64,000 nt of DNA. Origin: Ardenticatenaceae bacterium (GTDB taxonomy: Bacteria > Chloroflexota > Anaerolineae > Promineifilales > Promineifilaceae). How positions within the stretch are numbered: the stretch's first letter is position 1; every line of letters starts with the position of its first letter. Where the stretch lies: the NCBI GenBank assembly GCA_030065875.1, contig JASJCR010000015.1:27145-91144 (forward strand). Direction: 5' to 3'. This document shows, in pieces, positions 26,201-34,193 of the stretch. The notes under the pieces were generated by a model, which made no database searches, had not been told where the DNA came from, and was given only the letters and a program-made list of their open reading frames with translations. The translations under genes were made by a program, and so were the position numbers.

Positions 26201-27178
26201 AAAAATCGATATCCCGAAGCCGGAAATGAAAATTATAAAAGAAATGGATGGCGTTACCGTTGTTTGAACCAGTAAAGAAATGAGAAAAGTGGAAACAATC
26301 AAAACAACCGGAAAAGAGGCAAGCAAGATTTGGCGTGGGCCGTAGCGGGTTTGCTCGGGGGCCGTATTGCGCAAGGCAACCAAAAAAATCAGCACAAAGG
26401 CAAAAAGACCAACGCCCAGACCTAGCTGAGGACCGCGACTGCCAGACCACCAGATGGCGATCAGCTGCACCGCCAGGGCAAAGATGTAGATTGATGAGCG
26501 GACCACATCGGCCGGATTGAGATCCTCATCCATTAAGATATTGGCAAACGAGGTAATGATCCGGCTAATGGTGAGGGGGACGGCCATGATCAAATATGCG
26601 GCAATGAAGATGGCATTTCCCATGTGGCCGGCGATTCGATTTTGTACATCACCACCCCATGGGAGAGGATCAAGACCGAAGCGCTGCAGCATGCCGTAAA
26701 GCGCAATCGGCAGGCTAACGAGGATAACGGTCGTGATCAGCCGATCAATTTGATTGTCTCTACGGATCGTATGGGCTGCCAGGGCAAATATAACAATATA
26801 GGAAAGGGTAGTATACGTTCCCTGCAGCCGCTGATAAGATCCGGCCCAGCTGACGCGCGGCGTCACCGAGAAGGCGGTAGACAGCAGATAGATGACAACC
26901 AGGGTAAATATGGGCAGCACAAACGGCATACGCCACACGCTGCCAGGGTTTTGCGGGGCCAGCCAGGTTGAAGCATTCCGCCAACCCTGCAAATCAATTA
27001 TTTTGACCAGCCAAACCGCAATCAAGACCACCGCGATTGAGCGGATTAAGGTCAATTTGTCCGGTTCAAAAACCCGATCTGAATGGACGTTAAAAAAAAG
27101 CGGGGCGATCACCAGGGAGAGTAGACACCCGATTTCGATTAGGCTGTCACACCATATCGTTAATTTCGTTTTAGACAT
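23270..27178 (-). CDS. Giant O-antigen ligase/polymerase-like membrane protein with C-terminal TPRs
   Basis: The ATG chosen at 27178 gives about 1,302 residues; an upstream GTG-type frame to 27226 is translated from a heptamer repeat and is rejected. The N-terminal ~650 residues are multi-TM with the Wzy_C/O-antigen-ligase block (SGSRGPQLGLGVGLFAFVLI, GYGPEAMYVAYNRYYPPEL, RSHNETWDALVITGGLGFVVWQ). A basic cytoplasmic linker follows, then a second group of about eight TM segments. The last ~270 residues carry TPRs (YYLWLGRAYLEKSG, AETYYQAAIGLSPQNAIIRNEYAR). It probably polymerises or ligates the glycan started by the adjacent WecA-like enzyme. The length is far above the usual 400-800. Confidence 0.88.
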   Translation of the reverse strand: MSKTKLTIWCDSLIEIGCLLSLVIAPLFFNVHSDRVFEPDKLTLIRSIAVVLIAVWLVKIIDLQGWRNASTWLAPQNPGSVWRMPFVLPIFTLVVIYLLSTAFSVTPRVSWAGSYQRLQGTYTTLSYIVIFALAAHTIRRDNQIDRLITTVILVSLPIALYGMLQRFGLDPLPWGGDVQNRIAGHMGNAIFIAAYLIMAVPLTISRIITSFANILMDEDLNPADVVRSSIYIFALAVQLIAIWWSGSRGPQLGLGVGLFAFVLIFLVALRNTAPEQTRYGPRQILLASFPVVLIVSTFLISLLVQTTVTPSISFIIFISGFGISIFSIIILLGLRQGWSWLWFSWIQIAILGGIWLVGFNLIGSGPAQMEAQPAEGVNLLFDTWRDTPGIGRLGRMLDAETETGRVRVLIWQGAMEMVTSFDPIRYPDGQVDSFTWLRPLIGYGPEAMYVAYNRYYPPELGTLEARNASPDRSHNETWDALVITGGLGFVVWQWLYITIFLHGFRWLGVVRSRLDRYLFVGLWVGLGVVTAAAFSLWRGPEYVGVAYPLGSIFGLVIYLIYYAWGARPAEYGQKENDPFSTRRITIIALLGAIMAHYVEIHFGIAIASSRIHFFVYAAVLLILGHILPENKRKEASSSAAEATPRRAGRGRRAVASGGSRRSTIPPYLGPVFVGTIVLGMIVATLGFNFVIFTPQPGQSFQSLQDLPSTGEIFYQSLFINPSQEFSSSPFIYLLIVMTWLLGIFALVSEMVKSGTLSLPKSDRKIKRAQPLAITFFAGGVIGLLAAGYGFLNASTGTLSPLQRIGFLTLSPLLTFATFYAGIALWVNAPQARLRALVVSGAGLLLGLVMLLVGGNGLFVGLIIGGLSVILIALLWDKSAAPLMTAGGITGIGSLTIGMAYTWLQANRIRANFITPESVTAEMPEMVRRVAEADQFVGILTQYYVYFFLFILVFALLFALRRLNQTGQWATIWGGLALIVLLPLSFWVVNTTNLDVIQADMIYKRGKPFDAQAGQLTVSGENPEVALRFWDNTIAIYERALEIAPSEDFYYLWLGRAYLEKSGLLIDQEREILLTTAARSLIKAQDINPLNTDHTANLARLNTRWAAVSPESDVEREGRIEAAETYYQAAIGLSPQNAIIRNEYARMVYSFFQDCEQAAELYETSATVDPFFEQTRFEQAELAAICASTASGDEQAVYFKIMLDSMIRGSELSPNQSDLAQRWLRIAQTYQQLQAYDYATQAYEAAIPFANEQEPVWRIQYFAATAYAEAGELDRAVELAEASLAAAPLEAVSQIEDFINSVE

Positions 27179-27193
27179 AAAGAAATTTGATTT

Positions 27194-27242
27194 ACCAATA
27201 ACCAATAACCAATAATCAATAACCAATAGCCAATAATCAATA
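27194..27242. repeat. Tandem 7-base repeat (ACCAATA)n
   Basis: Seven consecutive units: ACCAATA four times, ATCAATA twice, GCCAATA once. It lies directly upstream of the giant ligase gene. Between it and 27343 no gene or motif is seen. Confidence 0.9.
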
Positions 27243-27342
27243 ACTATTAATTTTGGTCCTAGTACTAAAGTGGATATTACCTGATGGCGAATAGTTCTCC
27301 AAGTGTACCTTGGGACTATTTAAATTAATGGATATGGGAAAT

Positions 27343-27372
27343 ACTTGACATAAAGTAAAACTGATTTATTTT
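27343..27372 (+). promoter_or_regulatory. Promoter-like element preceding a heptamer array
   Basis: ACTTGACATAAAGT (27343-27356) contains TTGACA at 27345-27350; a weak TATTTT lies 16 bases later. It is identical over 14 bases to the element at 8357-8370 and likewise leads through TTTTTGAGAA into a 7-base array. Confidence 0.5.
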
Positions 27373-27378
27373 TGAGAA

Positions 27379-27441
27379 AATTGCTAATTGCTAATTGCTA
27401 ATTGCTAATTGCTAATTGCTAATTGCTAATTGCTAATTGCT
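27379..27441. repeat. Tandem 7-base repeat (AATTGCT)9
   Basis: Nine perfect AATTGCT copies, followed by degenerate ATGCTGAA-like units to about 27468. It would form part of the leader of the gene at 27514. The same unit occurs in the repeat at 47534-47568. Confidence 0.97.
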
Positions 27442-27513
27442 AAAATGCTGAAATACTGAAATGCTGCTAAACTTCTGTAGGAAACTATTTTATTCAGGTT
27501 TAAGGAAATAGGT

Positions 27514-27909
27514 ATGGCTAATTTTTTGGTAAGCTTTCATGATGGCATTCGCTGGATTGTCGTGCTTCTCATTTTAATTGTACTGATCAAATCACTAGTT
27601 GGATGGCTGGGCAAACAATCTTATACCAAGCTGGATCGCCAACTGTGGATGGGTTTGGTTAACGCCGTGGGCATTCAGTTTATACTGGGATTGGTAATAT
27701 TAATTTGGCGCATGATCGATTTCGGTTTTATTCGAACTCATTGGGAGCATGCTGTTACCAATATTATTGCGGTCGGGGTGATTATGTATGCCGCTCGATT
27801 TAAGAAGTTGGAGGATACCCTGCATCATCGGAATAAATTTTTTGCGGTTTTGGCATCAACACTCCTAATTTTTGTTGCTGTTTCAACAGTAAACGGCTGG
27901 TCTTTTTAA
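27514..27909 (+). CDS. Small four-helix membrane protein, 131 aa
   Basis: Not recognised beyond membrane topology. Four hydrophobic helices are visible (WIVVLLILIVLIKSLVGWL, GLVNAVGIQFILGLVILIW, AVTNIIAVGVIMYA, FFAVLASTLLIFVAVSTV). A His (HDGIRW) lies near the N-terminus, and EHAVTN lies in the third helix. Histidines within helices and the 4-TM layout recall small cytochrome-like or DUF420-type proteins, but there is no decisive motif. TAAGGAAATAGGT precedes the ATG. It is the first gene before the squalene-synthase-like gene, on the same strand with a 104-base gap. Confidence 0.7.
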   Translation: MANFLVSFHDGIRWIVVLLILIVLIKSLVGWLGKQSYTKLDRQLWMGLVNAVGIQFILGLVILIWRMIDFGFIRTHWEHAVTNIIAVGVIMYAARFKKLEDTLHHRNKFFAVLASTLLIFVAVSTVNGWSF

Positions 27910-28013
27910 TTTGTTGGACCCATTTGCAAAAACGACCTCTCCTGATTAAATTTACCTTTGGGAAAGGGTGAATTTGTTTATATAAATAATGAACACAACA
28001 CCATTGGAGGAAA

Positions 28014-29099
28014 GTGTCTGACATAAATATCAATCCTGAGCAAGCCGCTTTTTTGCATGATCGGCTCAACCGCGTGGCCCGCACCTTTGCGCTGCTTCCC
28101 CCCTTTCTTGAAGCCAATTTAGGTGCAGTCATGTCGGCCGCCTATCTGGTGTGTCGCGTTGTGGATAGCATTGAAGATTGCCAAGAATCGTTTGCCTGGA
28201 AGCAGCAGCGATTTAATGAAGTGCGCTCCTTGCTGAGTGATCCGATGCAGATGGACGATATTTTGACGCTCTGGACTGAGCTGGATTGGCCGGGGTTAAA
28301 CCCGGATGAAACAGCCCTCATGAAGCTGCCCGATGCGGCAACACTGTGGGAAATTTACGGAGGTATCCCTGATAAATACCGTCAAATAATCGGTTTTTGG
28401 GTCACCGAAATGGCCGACGGCATGGAAGGCACCCTGAACCCGGCCGCTGCCCCGCACGTCATCAAAGAGGGGAACGTGCTGGTACTGCGCGAATTAGAGG
28501 ATTACAACAAATACTGCTATTACGTCGCCGGTACGGTCGGGTATTTACAAACGGAGCTTCTGCAGGCGTTTTATCAATTTTCTGATGACGTGGCCGACAC
28601 GCTGCGCAATTACAGCCTTTCGTTCAGTTTGGGGTTACAAAAAACCAACATCGTAAAAGATTTTCTCGATGATTTAAATCGCGGCATGTGCTATTTGCCA
28701 TACTCCTGGCTAAAAGAAGTGCAGAAAAAGCCGCTGGTGACCCAGGGGGCGGCCCCAATTTGGATTCAAAACGTCTTGGTTGATGTAAAAAATGTGCTTG
28801 ATGAAGCGGTTGAGTACATATCAACCTTGCCTTACAAAGTAAATGGGGTCAGGCAGGCGACATTGATGTGCCTGCTGCCGGCGTATCAGACCATTTTGCT
28901 GGCGGCCGAAAAATCACGTCTTCTGTTTACTCAGAAACATCACGTCAAAATATCGCATAAAGTTTTGGCCACCTGCTTTGAAGATGCGCAGGCGTTTTCA
29001 GCCAACAACCAGCTGCTCAGACAGTATCAGGCGCAAATTCATGAGCGTTTTGAAAATTTACTGTTAAAGCCTGACTCCATCAAAGCGGTGAACGCCTAA
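28014..29099 (+). CDS. Squalene/phytoene synthase family protein (squalene-synthase-like)
   Basis: A 361-residue head-to-head prenyl synthase. The two Mg-diphosphate-binding motifs are DSIED (51-55) and DFLDD (216-220, in KTNIVKDFLDDLNRGMCYLP). YCYYVAGTVGYL and the FA/L-rich helices match squalene synthases rather than bacterial HpnC/D, so the probable reaction is condensation of two farnesyl diphosphates to squalene with NADPH. The GTG start at 28014 has TTGGAGGAAA just upstream. The next gene, a flavin reductase, begins 46 bases later and is probably co-transcribed. Confidence 0.9.
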   Translation: MSDININPEQAAFLHDRLNRVARTFALLPPFLEANLGAVMSAAYLVCRVVDSIEDCQESFAWKQQRFNEVRSLLSDPMQMDDILTLWTELDWPGLNPDETALMKLPDAATLWEIYGGIPDKYRQIIGFWVTEMADGMEGTLNPAAAPHVIKEGNVLVLRELEDYNKYCYYVAGTVGYLQTELLQAFYQFSDDVADTLRNYSLSFSLGLQKTNIVKDFLDDLNRGMCYLPYSWLKEVQKKPLVTQGAAPIWIQNVLVDVKNVLDEAVEYISTLPYKVNGVRQATLMCLLPAYQTILLAAEKSRLLFTQKHHVKISHKVLATCFEDAQAFSANNQLLRQYQAQIHERFENLLLKPDSIKAVNA

Positions 29100-29144
29100 A
29101 AGGCCGGGCATTTTCCCAAAACACCCGGAAAAACGTAACGTTCC

Positions 29145-30359
29145 ATGAACAGTGTTCAACAACAAGATGTGATTATTATCGGTGCCGGACCCAGCGGGGC
29201 AACGGCCGCTTATTTTTTAGCTCAGGCGGGTTTGCAGGTCCTGCTGCTCGATAAAGCGACCTTTCCGCGAGAAAAAACCTGTGGAGATGGGTTGACCCCT
29301 CGAGCAATTGGGGTTCTGGAGGAGTTGGGCCTGGTGGACGATATCCGCCGAGAAGGGTGCCAGATGGATGAAGCAACCGTCTTCGCCCCAAATGGTTCAA
29401 AAGTCACGACCCAAATGCCCGAACGGGATGATGTGCCCTCGATGATGCTGGCGATCCCTCGCTTGAAGCTCGACAATTTGATCTTGCAAAAGGCGCTTTC
29501 AGCTGGGGCACATTTGCTTGAAGGGTTTAACGTTCAGGATGTAGAGATGCAGGAAAACGGGGTGACCGTGATCGGCCGTCAAAACGGCCGCACAACCCGC
29601 GTTCACGGCCGCATGGGTATCATCGCCGTGGGGGCCGGGATGGGTCTGCTAAAACGGCTCGGCATCTTAAAAGAAACGCCGCTTTTGACCCTGGCCGCCC
29701 GCACCTATTATGAAGATATTCAAGATTTGAGCGGCCGTTTTGAATTTTATTTTGAAGGAATTCCTCTGCCCGGTTACGGATGGATATTCCCCCTCTCAGA
29801 AACGACAGCCAACATCGGCGCCGGTATATTTGAAGTGCGCGGCCGGAGCCGCCAGCAGAGCGCCCAGGCGGTCCTGGAACAGTTTATTCAGCTGCCTAAA
29901 GTAAAACACATGCTCGCCCATGCCAAACAGGTTGGGCCGGTGCGCGGGTTTCCCATCCGCACCGACTTTGCCAGAGCGCCCACCTATGCTCAGAACGTGC
30001 TTTTGGTCGGCGAGGCGGCCGGATTGGTCAACCCCTTGACCGGTGAAGGGATCGATTATGCGCTGGAGTCTGGCAAAATGGCGGCCGAACAGATGATCCA
30101 GATGTTTGCCGCCGCTGATTTTTCGGTGAACCAACTTCAGAATTACGACAAAAAACTGCGAGATCATTTTCACAGTCAGGTGGTATTTTGTGAACGGATT
30201 CGGGATTGGTATTTGCACAAACCGATCATCAATCGCCTGGTTCGAGTGGCTCAGCGTAGGGATCAATTTCGCGAGTTGTTTACCGATATTGTGTTGGGGA
30301 ATGTCGCCGCCAAAGAAGCGATGAACGTCAAGACGGTGCTGCAGATCTTGTTTACATAG
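29145..30359 (+). CDS. Geranylgeranyl-reductase-family FAD-dependent oxidoreductase
   Basis: A 404-residue flavoprotein. It has the FAD-binding VIIIGAGPSGATAAYFLAQAG near the N-terminus, then LLDKATFPREKTCGDGLTPRA (family motif CGxGL), AVGAG, and the second FAD motif VLLVGEAAGLVNPLTGEGIDYALESGKMAAE near residue 285. GGR enzymes saturate double bonds of isoprenoid chains (archaeal lipids, phytyl, menaquinone side chains). Beside a squalene-synthase-like gene it may reduce a C30 product, but FAD monooxygenases look similar, so oxidation is also possible. Its C-terminus runs into repeat DNA. Confidence 0.88.
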   Translation: MNSVQQQDVIIIGAGPSGATAAYFLAQAGLQVLLLDKATFPREKTCGDGLTPRAIGVLEELGLVDDIRREGCQMDEATVFAPNGSKVTTQMPERDDVPSMMLAIPRLKLDNLILQKALSAGAHLLEGFNVQDVEMQENGVTVIGRQNGRTTRVHGRMGIIAVGAGMGLLKRLGILKETPLLTLAARTYYEDIQDLSGRFEFYFEGIPLPGYGWIFPLSETTANIGAGIFEVRGRSRQQSAQAVLEQFIQLPKVKHMLAHAKQVGPVRGFPIRTDFARAPTYAQNVLLVGEAAGLVNPLTGEGIDYALESGKMAAEQMIQMFAAADFSVNQLQNYDKKLRDHFHSQVVFCERIRDWYLHKPIINRLVRVAQRRDQFRELFTDIVLGNVAAKEAMNVKTVLQILFT

Positions 30360-30465
30360 GCATTAGCTCGGCGCTGCGCGCCTGTCAGCTATTAGCCATC
30401 AGCTCGGCGCTGCGCGCCTTTTAGCGATTAGCTTGGCGCTGCGCGCCTCTCAGCATTTAGACTGG
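30360..30465. repeat. Triplicated CGGCGCTGCGCGCC hairpin repeat
   Basis: AGCTCGGCGCTGCGCGCC appears twice and AGCTTGGCGCTGCGCGCC once, at about 30365, 30399 and 30431, joined by linkers such as TTTTAGCGATT and TGTCAGCTATT. Each is a small hairpin. It lies between convergent genes and encodes the last residues of the minus-strand glycosyltransferase. Confidence 0.85.
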
Positions 30466-31597
30466 GGTTGAGCACCTCATCGTATATTTTTTCTACCCGG
30501 TTGGCCATCACATCAACCGTAAATTCGCGGTGGAGTCTATCTCGCCCAGCCGCTCCCATTTTTTGCCTCAGTTCCTGATCGGCGAGCAATTTGTTTAAGG
30601 CCCCGGCCAACGCAGCGGGATCCATCGGGGGCACAACAAAGCCGGTTTCACCATGCTGCACCACAAACGAGGTTCCAGTTTGCAGTTCGGTGGTGACACA
30701 CGGTAGACCGGCCGCCATCGCTTCGAGCTGCACAATGCCAAACGCCTCCGCCCGGGAGTTGGATGGGAGGCAAAAGATGTCGGCCGCTTGATAAAGACGC
30801 GGCAAATCTTCATAGGAGATATCACCCAGGAAGCGCACTCGATCCTGTACTCCACACTCTTCCGTAAGCTGCTGCCACGCCGCGCTTTCCGGTCCGTGAC
30901 CGCCGATTAGCAAATCCGCATCCGGTATATCGATCATGGCCCTGATCAGCGTATCAACCCCTTTGTAATAGCGATGTCGCCCCATAAACAAAATGCGCGG
31001 CCGCTTGTCTTTGGGGAACAATGGTTTGGCCAGCTCAAAAGGAAGCGGATTGATTCCCAAGGGGACCACGCGACATTTGTGGGCCAGCGGCTGCAGAAAC
31101 GGGGAGCTTTTAATATATTGGGGGCTCGCGGCCAGGATGCAGTCAGCCGCTTTGAGCACCCGTTTTAGCAGCGGCTTATAAAATTTAAGGATATGCTGCT
31201 GTTTGGTGACGTCCGCCTGGTAGGAGATGACAAACGGTCTTTTGGGGCGCGAGATCAATTGCGCAAACAGCTGACTAACTTCTCCCACCGGGTAGGGGAA
31301 CTGTAGATGGGTGATGTCCGGCCGGCGGCGGGCTAAAATCAGCGGCAGCGAGAGGCTGAGCGGGGTAGAGGCCACGGTGGCCAGACGGCCAGCTCTGGTC
31401 ACGCGGACGCCGTTGATCATTTCTTCAGCAGGAAGATCGGCCGGATTGGTCACCAATACTTCACTTTGATGCCCTTTGGCCACTTGCGCCTCTGCCAGCC
31501 ATTGGATATGGTTCTCAATACCCCCAAAGATGGGGTTGTAATCTTTATAAACGTGAACAATATGCACAAAACTTCTCCTCAAGCCGATCTTAGTCAA
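30428..31597 (-). CDS. GT4-type glycosyltransferase
   Basis: A 389-residue GT-B enzyme. The N-terminal acceptor domain has VHVYKDYNPIFGGIENHIQWLAE. The C-terminal nucleotide-sugar domain has RILFMGRHRYYKGVDTLIRA, ADLLIGGHGPE, RVRFLGDISYEDLPRLYQAADIFCLPS, and the donor-binding EAFGIVQLEAMAAGLPCVTT with its E-x7-E motif. It would add a sugar to the surface polysaccharide; donor and acceptor are not predictable. It stands opposite to the main cluster. The last ten residues (LNAERRAAPS) are encoded by the repeat at 30428-30458. A decayed copy of its 5' end lies upstream at 31749-31862. Confidence 0.92.
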   Translation of the reverse strand: MTKIGLRRSFVHIVHVYKDYNPIFGGIENHIQWLAEAQVAKGHQSEVLVTNPADLPAEEMINGVRVTRAGRLATVASTPLSLSLPLILARRRPDITHLQFPYPVGEVSQLFAQLISRPKRPFVISYQADVTKQQHILKFYKPLLKRVLKAADCILAASPQYIKSSPFLQPLAHKCRVVPLGINPLPFELAKPLFPKDKRPRILFMGRHRYYKGVDTLIRAMIDIPDADLLIGGHGPESAAWQQLTEECGVQDRVRFLGDISYEDLPRLYQAADIFCLPSNSRAEAFGIVQLEAMAAGLPCVTTELQTGTSFVVQHGETGFVVPPMDPAALAGALNKLLADQELRQKMGAAGRDRLHREFTVDVMANRVEKIYDEVLNPSLNAERRAAPS

Positions 31598-31748
31598 TCT
31601 TGACCGCTTGGTTTCCTAATTGCCATGGGGAATTTCCGAATAAGACGCGCGGGTTGACATTAGATTGACGGACATCATTTTCGCATATAGTAGATGAAGC
31701 CACAGATAAAGATCAATAGGCAATTGGTTGAAAAGGTCAGAGAAAAGA

Positions 31749-31862
31749 GCGGTCAAATTAATAACCGGTACTTCAGTCCTATGACTTTTGGTCACTTGCG
31801 CCCCCGGCAGCCATTAGATATCGTTCTCAATATCAATGCGTTAAAATCTGCAAAGACGTACA
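31749..31862 (-). pseudogene. Decayed copy of the 5' part of the GT4 gene
   Basis: Minus-strand sequence in 31749-31862 aligns with 31439-31561 inside the neighbouring GT4 gene. Shared words include TATTGAGAAC, AATGGCTG, GGCGCAAGTG and GACTGAAGTA/AGTGAAGTAT. It lacks about seven bases at the GG of the GGIEN motif and has frame changes. It is a partial duplication fossil. The remainder of the gap 31598-31893 holds TTGACA-containing promoter-like sequence near 31654. Confidence 0.65.
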
Positions 31863-31893
31863 TCATTTTCTTTTTTACTTCAGGAGTTTCTTT

Positions 31894-33468
31894 TTGGCCG
31901 AAGAAAATCAGCAGACCAGCGAATTGGATGATCTTTCATCTCCCTCCCCGCGAAAGGAGTATTCACTGCGCTCAGCTTTTGTCTGGGGGCAGGTTGGTCG
32001 CGTATTGGAAATCTCCGCCAATATAGCCTATTCGATTTTTGTCATACGGCTGCTGAGCCCTGCTGAATATGGTCTTTATTCGATTATTTGGAGTATTGTC
32101 AACACCTCAATATTATTTATTTCCTTGGGGATGGAGGAATCGGTTACGCGCTACACTCAGTCGATTTTGCATCGCGAAGGGCATGCTCTCGGCCGATTTC
32201 AGCGGCTTTTTATGCGGGAACGCGTGTTGATTAGTTTGGCGGCCGGCATCTTGATTTTCTTAGGGGCACCCTTGCTTAGCAGCTGGATGCAAACACCCCG
32301 GATTCTGGATAGTCGATGGATTTTATCAGGTTTAGTCTTCTTTTTTAGCATCTGGAATCTTTTCTCGTCGATGTATGTCGCAAATTTACGGATGCGAGAT
32401 TATACGTTTGTGCGCTTGGTGAATCAGCTGCTCAACCTTTGCTTTGCCTTAGCCGGTTTTTACTGGCTCGGTCAGCGGGCGGAAGTAGCCCTGGGCGGCA
32501 TGATCATCAGCTTTGTAATCGGCAACCTCCTGTTTTTGCCGCTGCTTCTCGATCGGTATCACCCTTCAGAAAAGAAAAAACTCAAAAGAGAACCATTTGA
32601 TGATCAACCCGTGCGGCGCTACGGGCTTTCACTGTGGTTGACCAATCTGGCCACCTATGGTTTGGCTTCGCAAATCGATGTTCTCCTGATTGCCGGTCTG
32701 CTGGCCAGCCAGGAACTAGTCAGTTTTTACAATGTGCCCCTTATTTTCCTGGCCAAAGTGACAACGGTGATTACCGGCTGGCAGGCGATTATGCTGCCAG
32801 CCACGACGCGGGTGTTTGAAATGCACGGTTTATCCGGTTTACGGACGCAATTTACGCTTTACATGCGCGTAAATTTGCTGCTTCTGTTTCCCCTTTTTGC
32901 CTTTATCATCGGTCACGCCTCGCAGCTGTTGGTGCTTCTTTTCCGTGAAGTTTATCTGCCGGCGGCCCCTAACCTGGTGTTAATGGCTTTGTTTTCAGCG
33001 GTTTCAGCGGCCGCGGCGGCGAACATCGCCCAGCCGTTTTTATATGTATTAAATCGTCAAAATACCGTTCTGGTGCTGCGCATTGCGGCCGGTATTTTAA
33101 ACATTGTCCTCGATATTATTTTTATCCCATTTTTCGGGGTGATGGGTGCGGTATTGGGTACCGGGATCAGCAATTTGGTCGTCCATTCGGCCGAACTTTT
33201 TTTGGTTATAAGGGCCCAGGCCGCTCGCATTCCGTGGCTGTTTGTTTTTAAAACCGGAATTTGTGCTGCGGCTGCGCTTTGGCCGACCTTGTACCTGCCT
33301 GGAGATGGATGGTTTAATCTGATTGCTGACGGTTTGCTTTATGGCCTTGTGTTTGCCGTTTTAGCTTATTTGGCCCGGCTGGTGCGGCCGGATGAAATTG
33401 AGTTGATAAGCCGGGCAATTCCTATGGTAGGAACTTTATTTAGCCGTTTGGGATGGCGGCCAAAATAA
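31894..33468 (+). CDS. Polysaccharide flippase (MATE/MVF superfamily, Wzx-like)
   Basis: A 524-residue membrane protein with 12-14 TM helices. The opening FVWGQVGRVLEISANIAYSI and RLLSPAEYGLYSI, and later GLASQIDVLLIAGLL and PFFGVMGAVLGTGISNLV, are typical of polysaccharide exporters that flip lipid-linked oligosaccharides across the membrane. The start is TTG at 31894, supported by CAGGAG at 31881-31886; no ATG is placed suitably. It opens the plus-strand glycan gene run 31.9-42.9 kb. Confidence 0.9.
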   Translation: MAEENQQTSELDDLSSPSPRKEYSLRSAFVWGQVGRVLEISANIAYSIFVIRLLSPAEYGLYSIIWSIVNTSILFISLGMEESVTRYTQSILHREGHALGRFQRLFMRERVLISLAAGILIFLGAPLLSSWMQTPRILDSRWILSGLVFFFSIWNLFSSMYVANLRMRDYTFVRLVNQLLNLCFALAGFYWLGQRAEVALGGMIISFVIGNLLFLPLLLDRYHPSEKKKLKREPFDDQPVRRYGLSLWLTNLATYGLASQIDVLLIAGLLASQELVSFYNVPLIFLAKVTTVITGWQAIMLPATTRVFEMHGLSGLRTQFTLYMRVNLLLLFPLFAFIIGHASQLLVLLFREVYLPAAPNLVLMALFSAVSAAAAANIAQPFLYVLNRQNTVLVLRIAAGILNIVLDIIFIPFFGVMGAVLGTGISNLVVHSAELFLVIRAQAARIPWLFVFKTGICAAAALWPTLYLPGDGWFNLIADGLLYGLVFAVLAYLARLVRPDEIELISRAIPMVGTLFSRLGWRPK

Positions 33469-33501
33469 AGTCTCATAGTTGTAAAGAAATTAATAATCAT
33501 T

Positions 33502-34185
33502 ATGGCATTTAAATACGGTGGGACCATCAGCGAGCAAGTTCTCTCTGATCGCAATAATACGTTTGCGATTTTACTAGATTTAGTCGGCCAGGAGAAAAAA
33601 ATTCTGGAAATCGGCTGTGCAACCGGCTATATGACGGCTATTTTGCAGCAGCGTGGCAATCAGGTGTGGGGGGTAGAGATTGATCCGTTAGCGGCCGAAA
33701 AAGCCCGCCCGTTTGCTGAGGAAATTTGGGTTGGAAACCTCGACAAAGACGCTGACCGAACTCAAATCAAGGGAACATTTGATGTAATCCTCATCGCGGA
33801 TGTCCTGGAACACCTCGTTTTTCCGGCTGATCTGCTTAAATTTTTAACTTCACATCTTGCTGATGACGGGCAGCTTATCGTTTCGGTGCCCAACGTTGCT
33901 CACTGGAGCATACGACGCAACCTGCTGCGCGGCCGGTGGGATTTAACCGAAACCGGTTTGATGGATCGAACCCATCTTTACTGGTTTACTCGCCAAACCG
34001 GCCGGGAGTTATTGACCCAAGCCGGTTATCAGATTATCGATCAGCGCGCCTCTTATGTTTTTCCGGCCCATAATCGGTTGAATTGGGGTCAAAAGTTTGT
34101 ACAGCCTTTGCAAAAGTCAGGGTTTAATTTCTGGCCCTCCCTGTTTGCTATCCAAAATATCTATGTGGCTAAAAAGGCCAGCTAA
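33502..34185 (+). CDS. Class I SAM-dependent methyltransferase
   Basis: A 227-residue Rossmann methyltransferase. The SAM motif I is ILEIGCATGYMTAIL (about 33-47), the acidic end of beta-2 is GVEIDPLAAE, and motif IV is DVILIADVLEHLVFPADLL. A conserved VPNVAHWSIRRNLLRGRWDLTE region follows. It shares that last region closely with the methyltransferase at 36183, so the two are paralogs. In glycan clusters such enzymes cap or decorate sugars; the acceptor is unknown. It follows the flippase by 33 bases. Confidence 0.9.
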   Translation: MAFKYGGTISEQVLSDRNNTFAILLDLVGQEKKILEIGCATGYMTAILQQRGNQVWGVEIDPLAAEKARPFAEEIWVGNLDKDADRTQIKGTFDVILIADVLEHLVFPADLLKFLTSHLADDGQLIVSVPNVAHWSIRRNLLRGRWDLTETGLMDRTHLYWFTRQTGRELLTQAGYQIIDQRASYVFPAHNRLNWGQKFVQPLQKSGFNFWPSLFAIQNIYVAKKAS

Positions 34186-34193
34186 TTAAGTTT

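Noticed and set aside
27178..27226. Extended N-terminus of the giant ligase-like protein
   Set aside because: The codons are translated ACCAATA repeats (VIDYWLLVIG) and unlikely to be protein.
27379..27441. CRISPR array
   Set aside because: Repeat unit is only 7 bases with no spacers; no cas genes in the window.
31694..32026. Plus-strand 110-residue frame before the flippase
   Set aside because: It overlaps the flippase start in another frame and crosses the GT4 pseudogene fragment; no family features.
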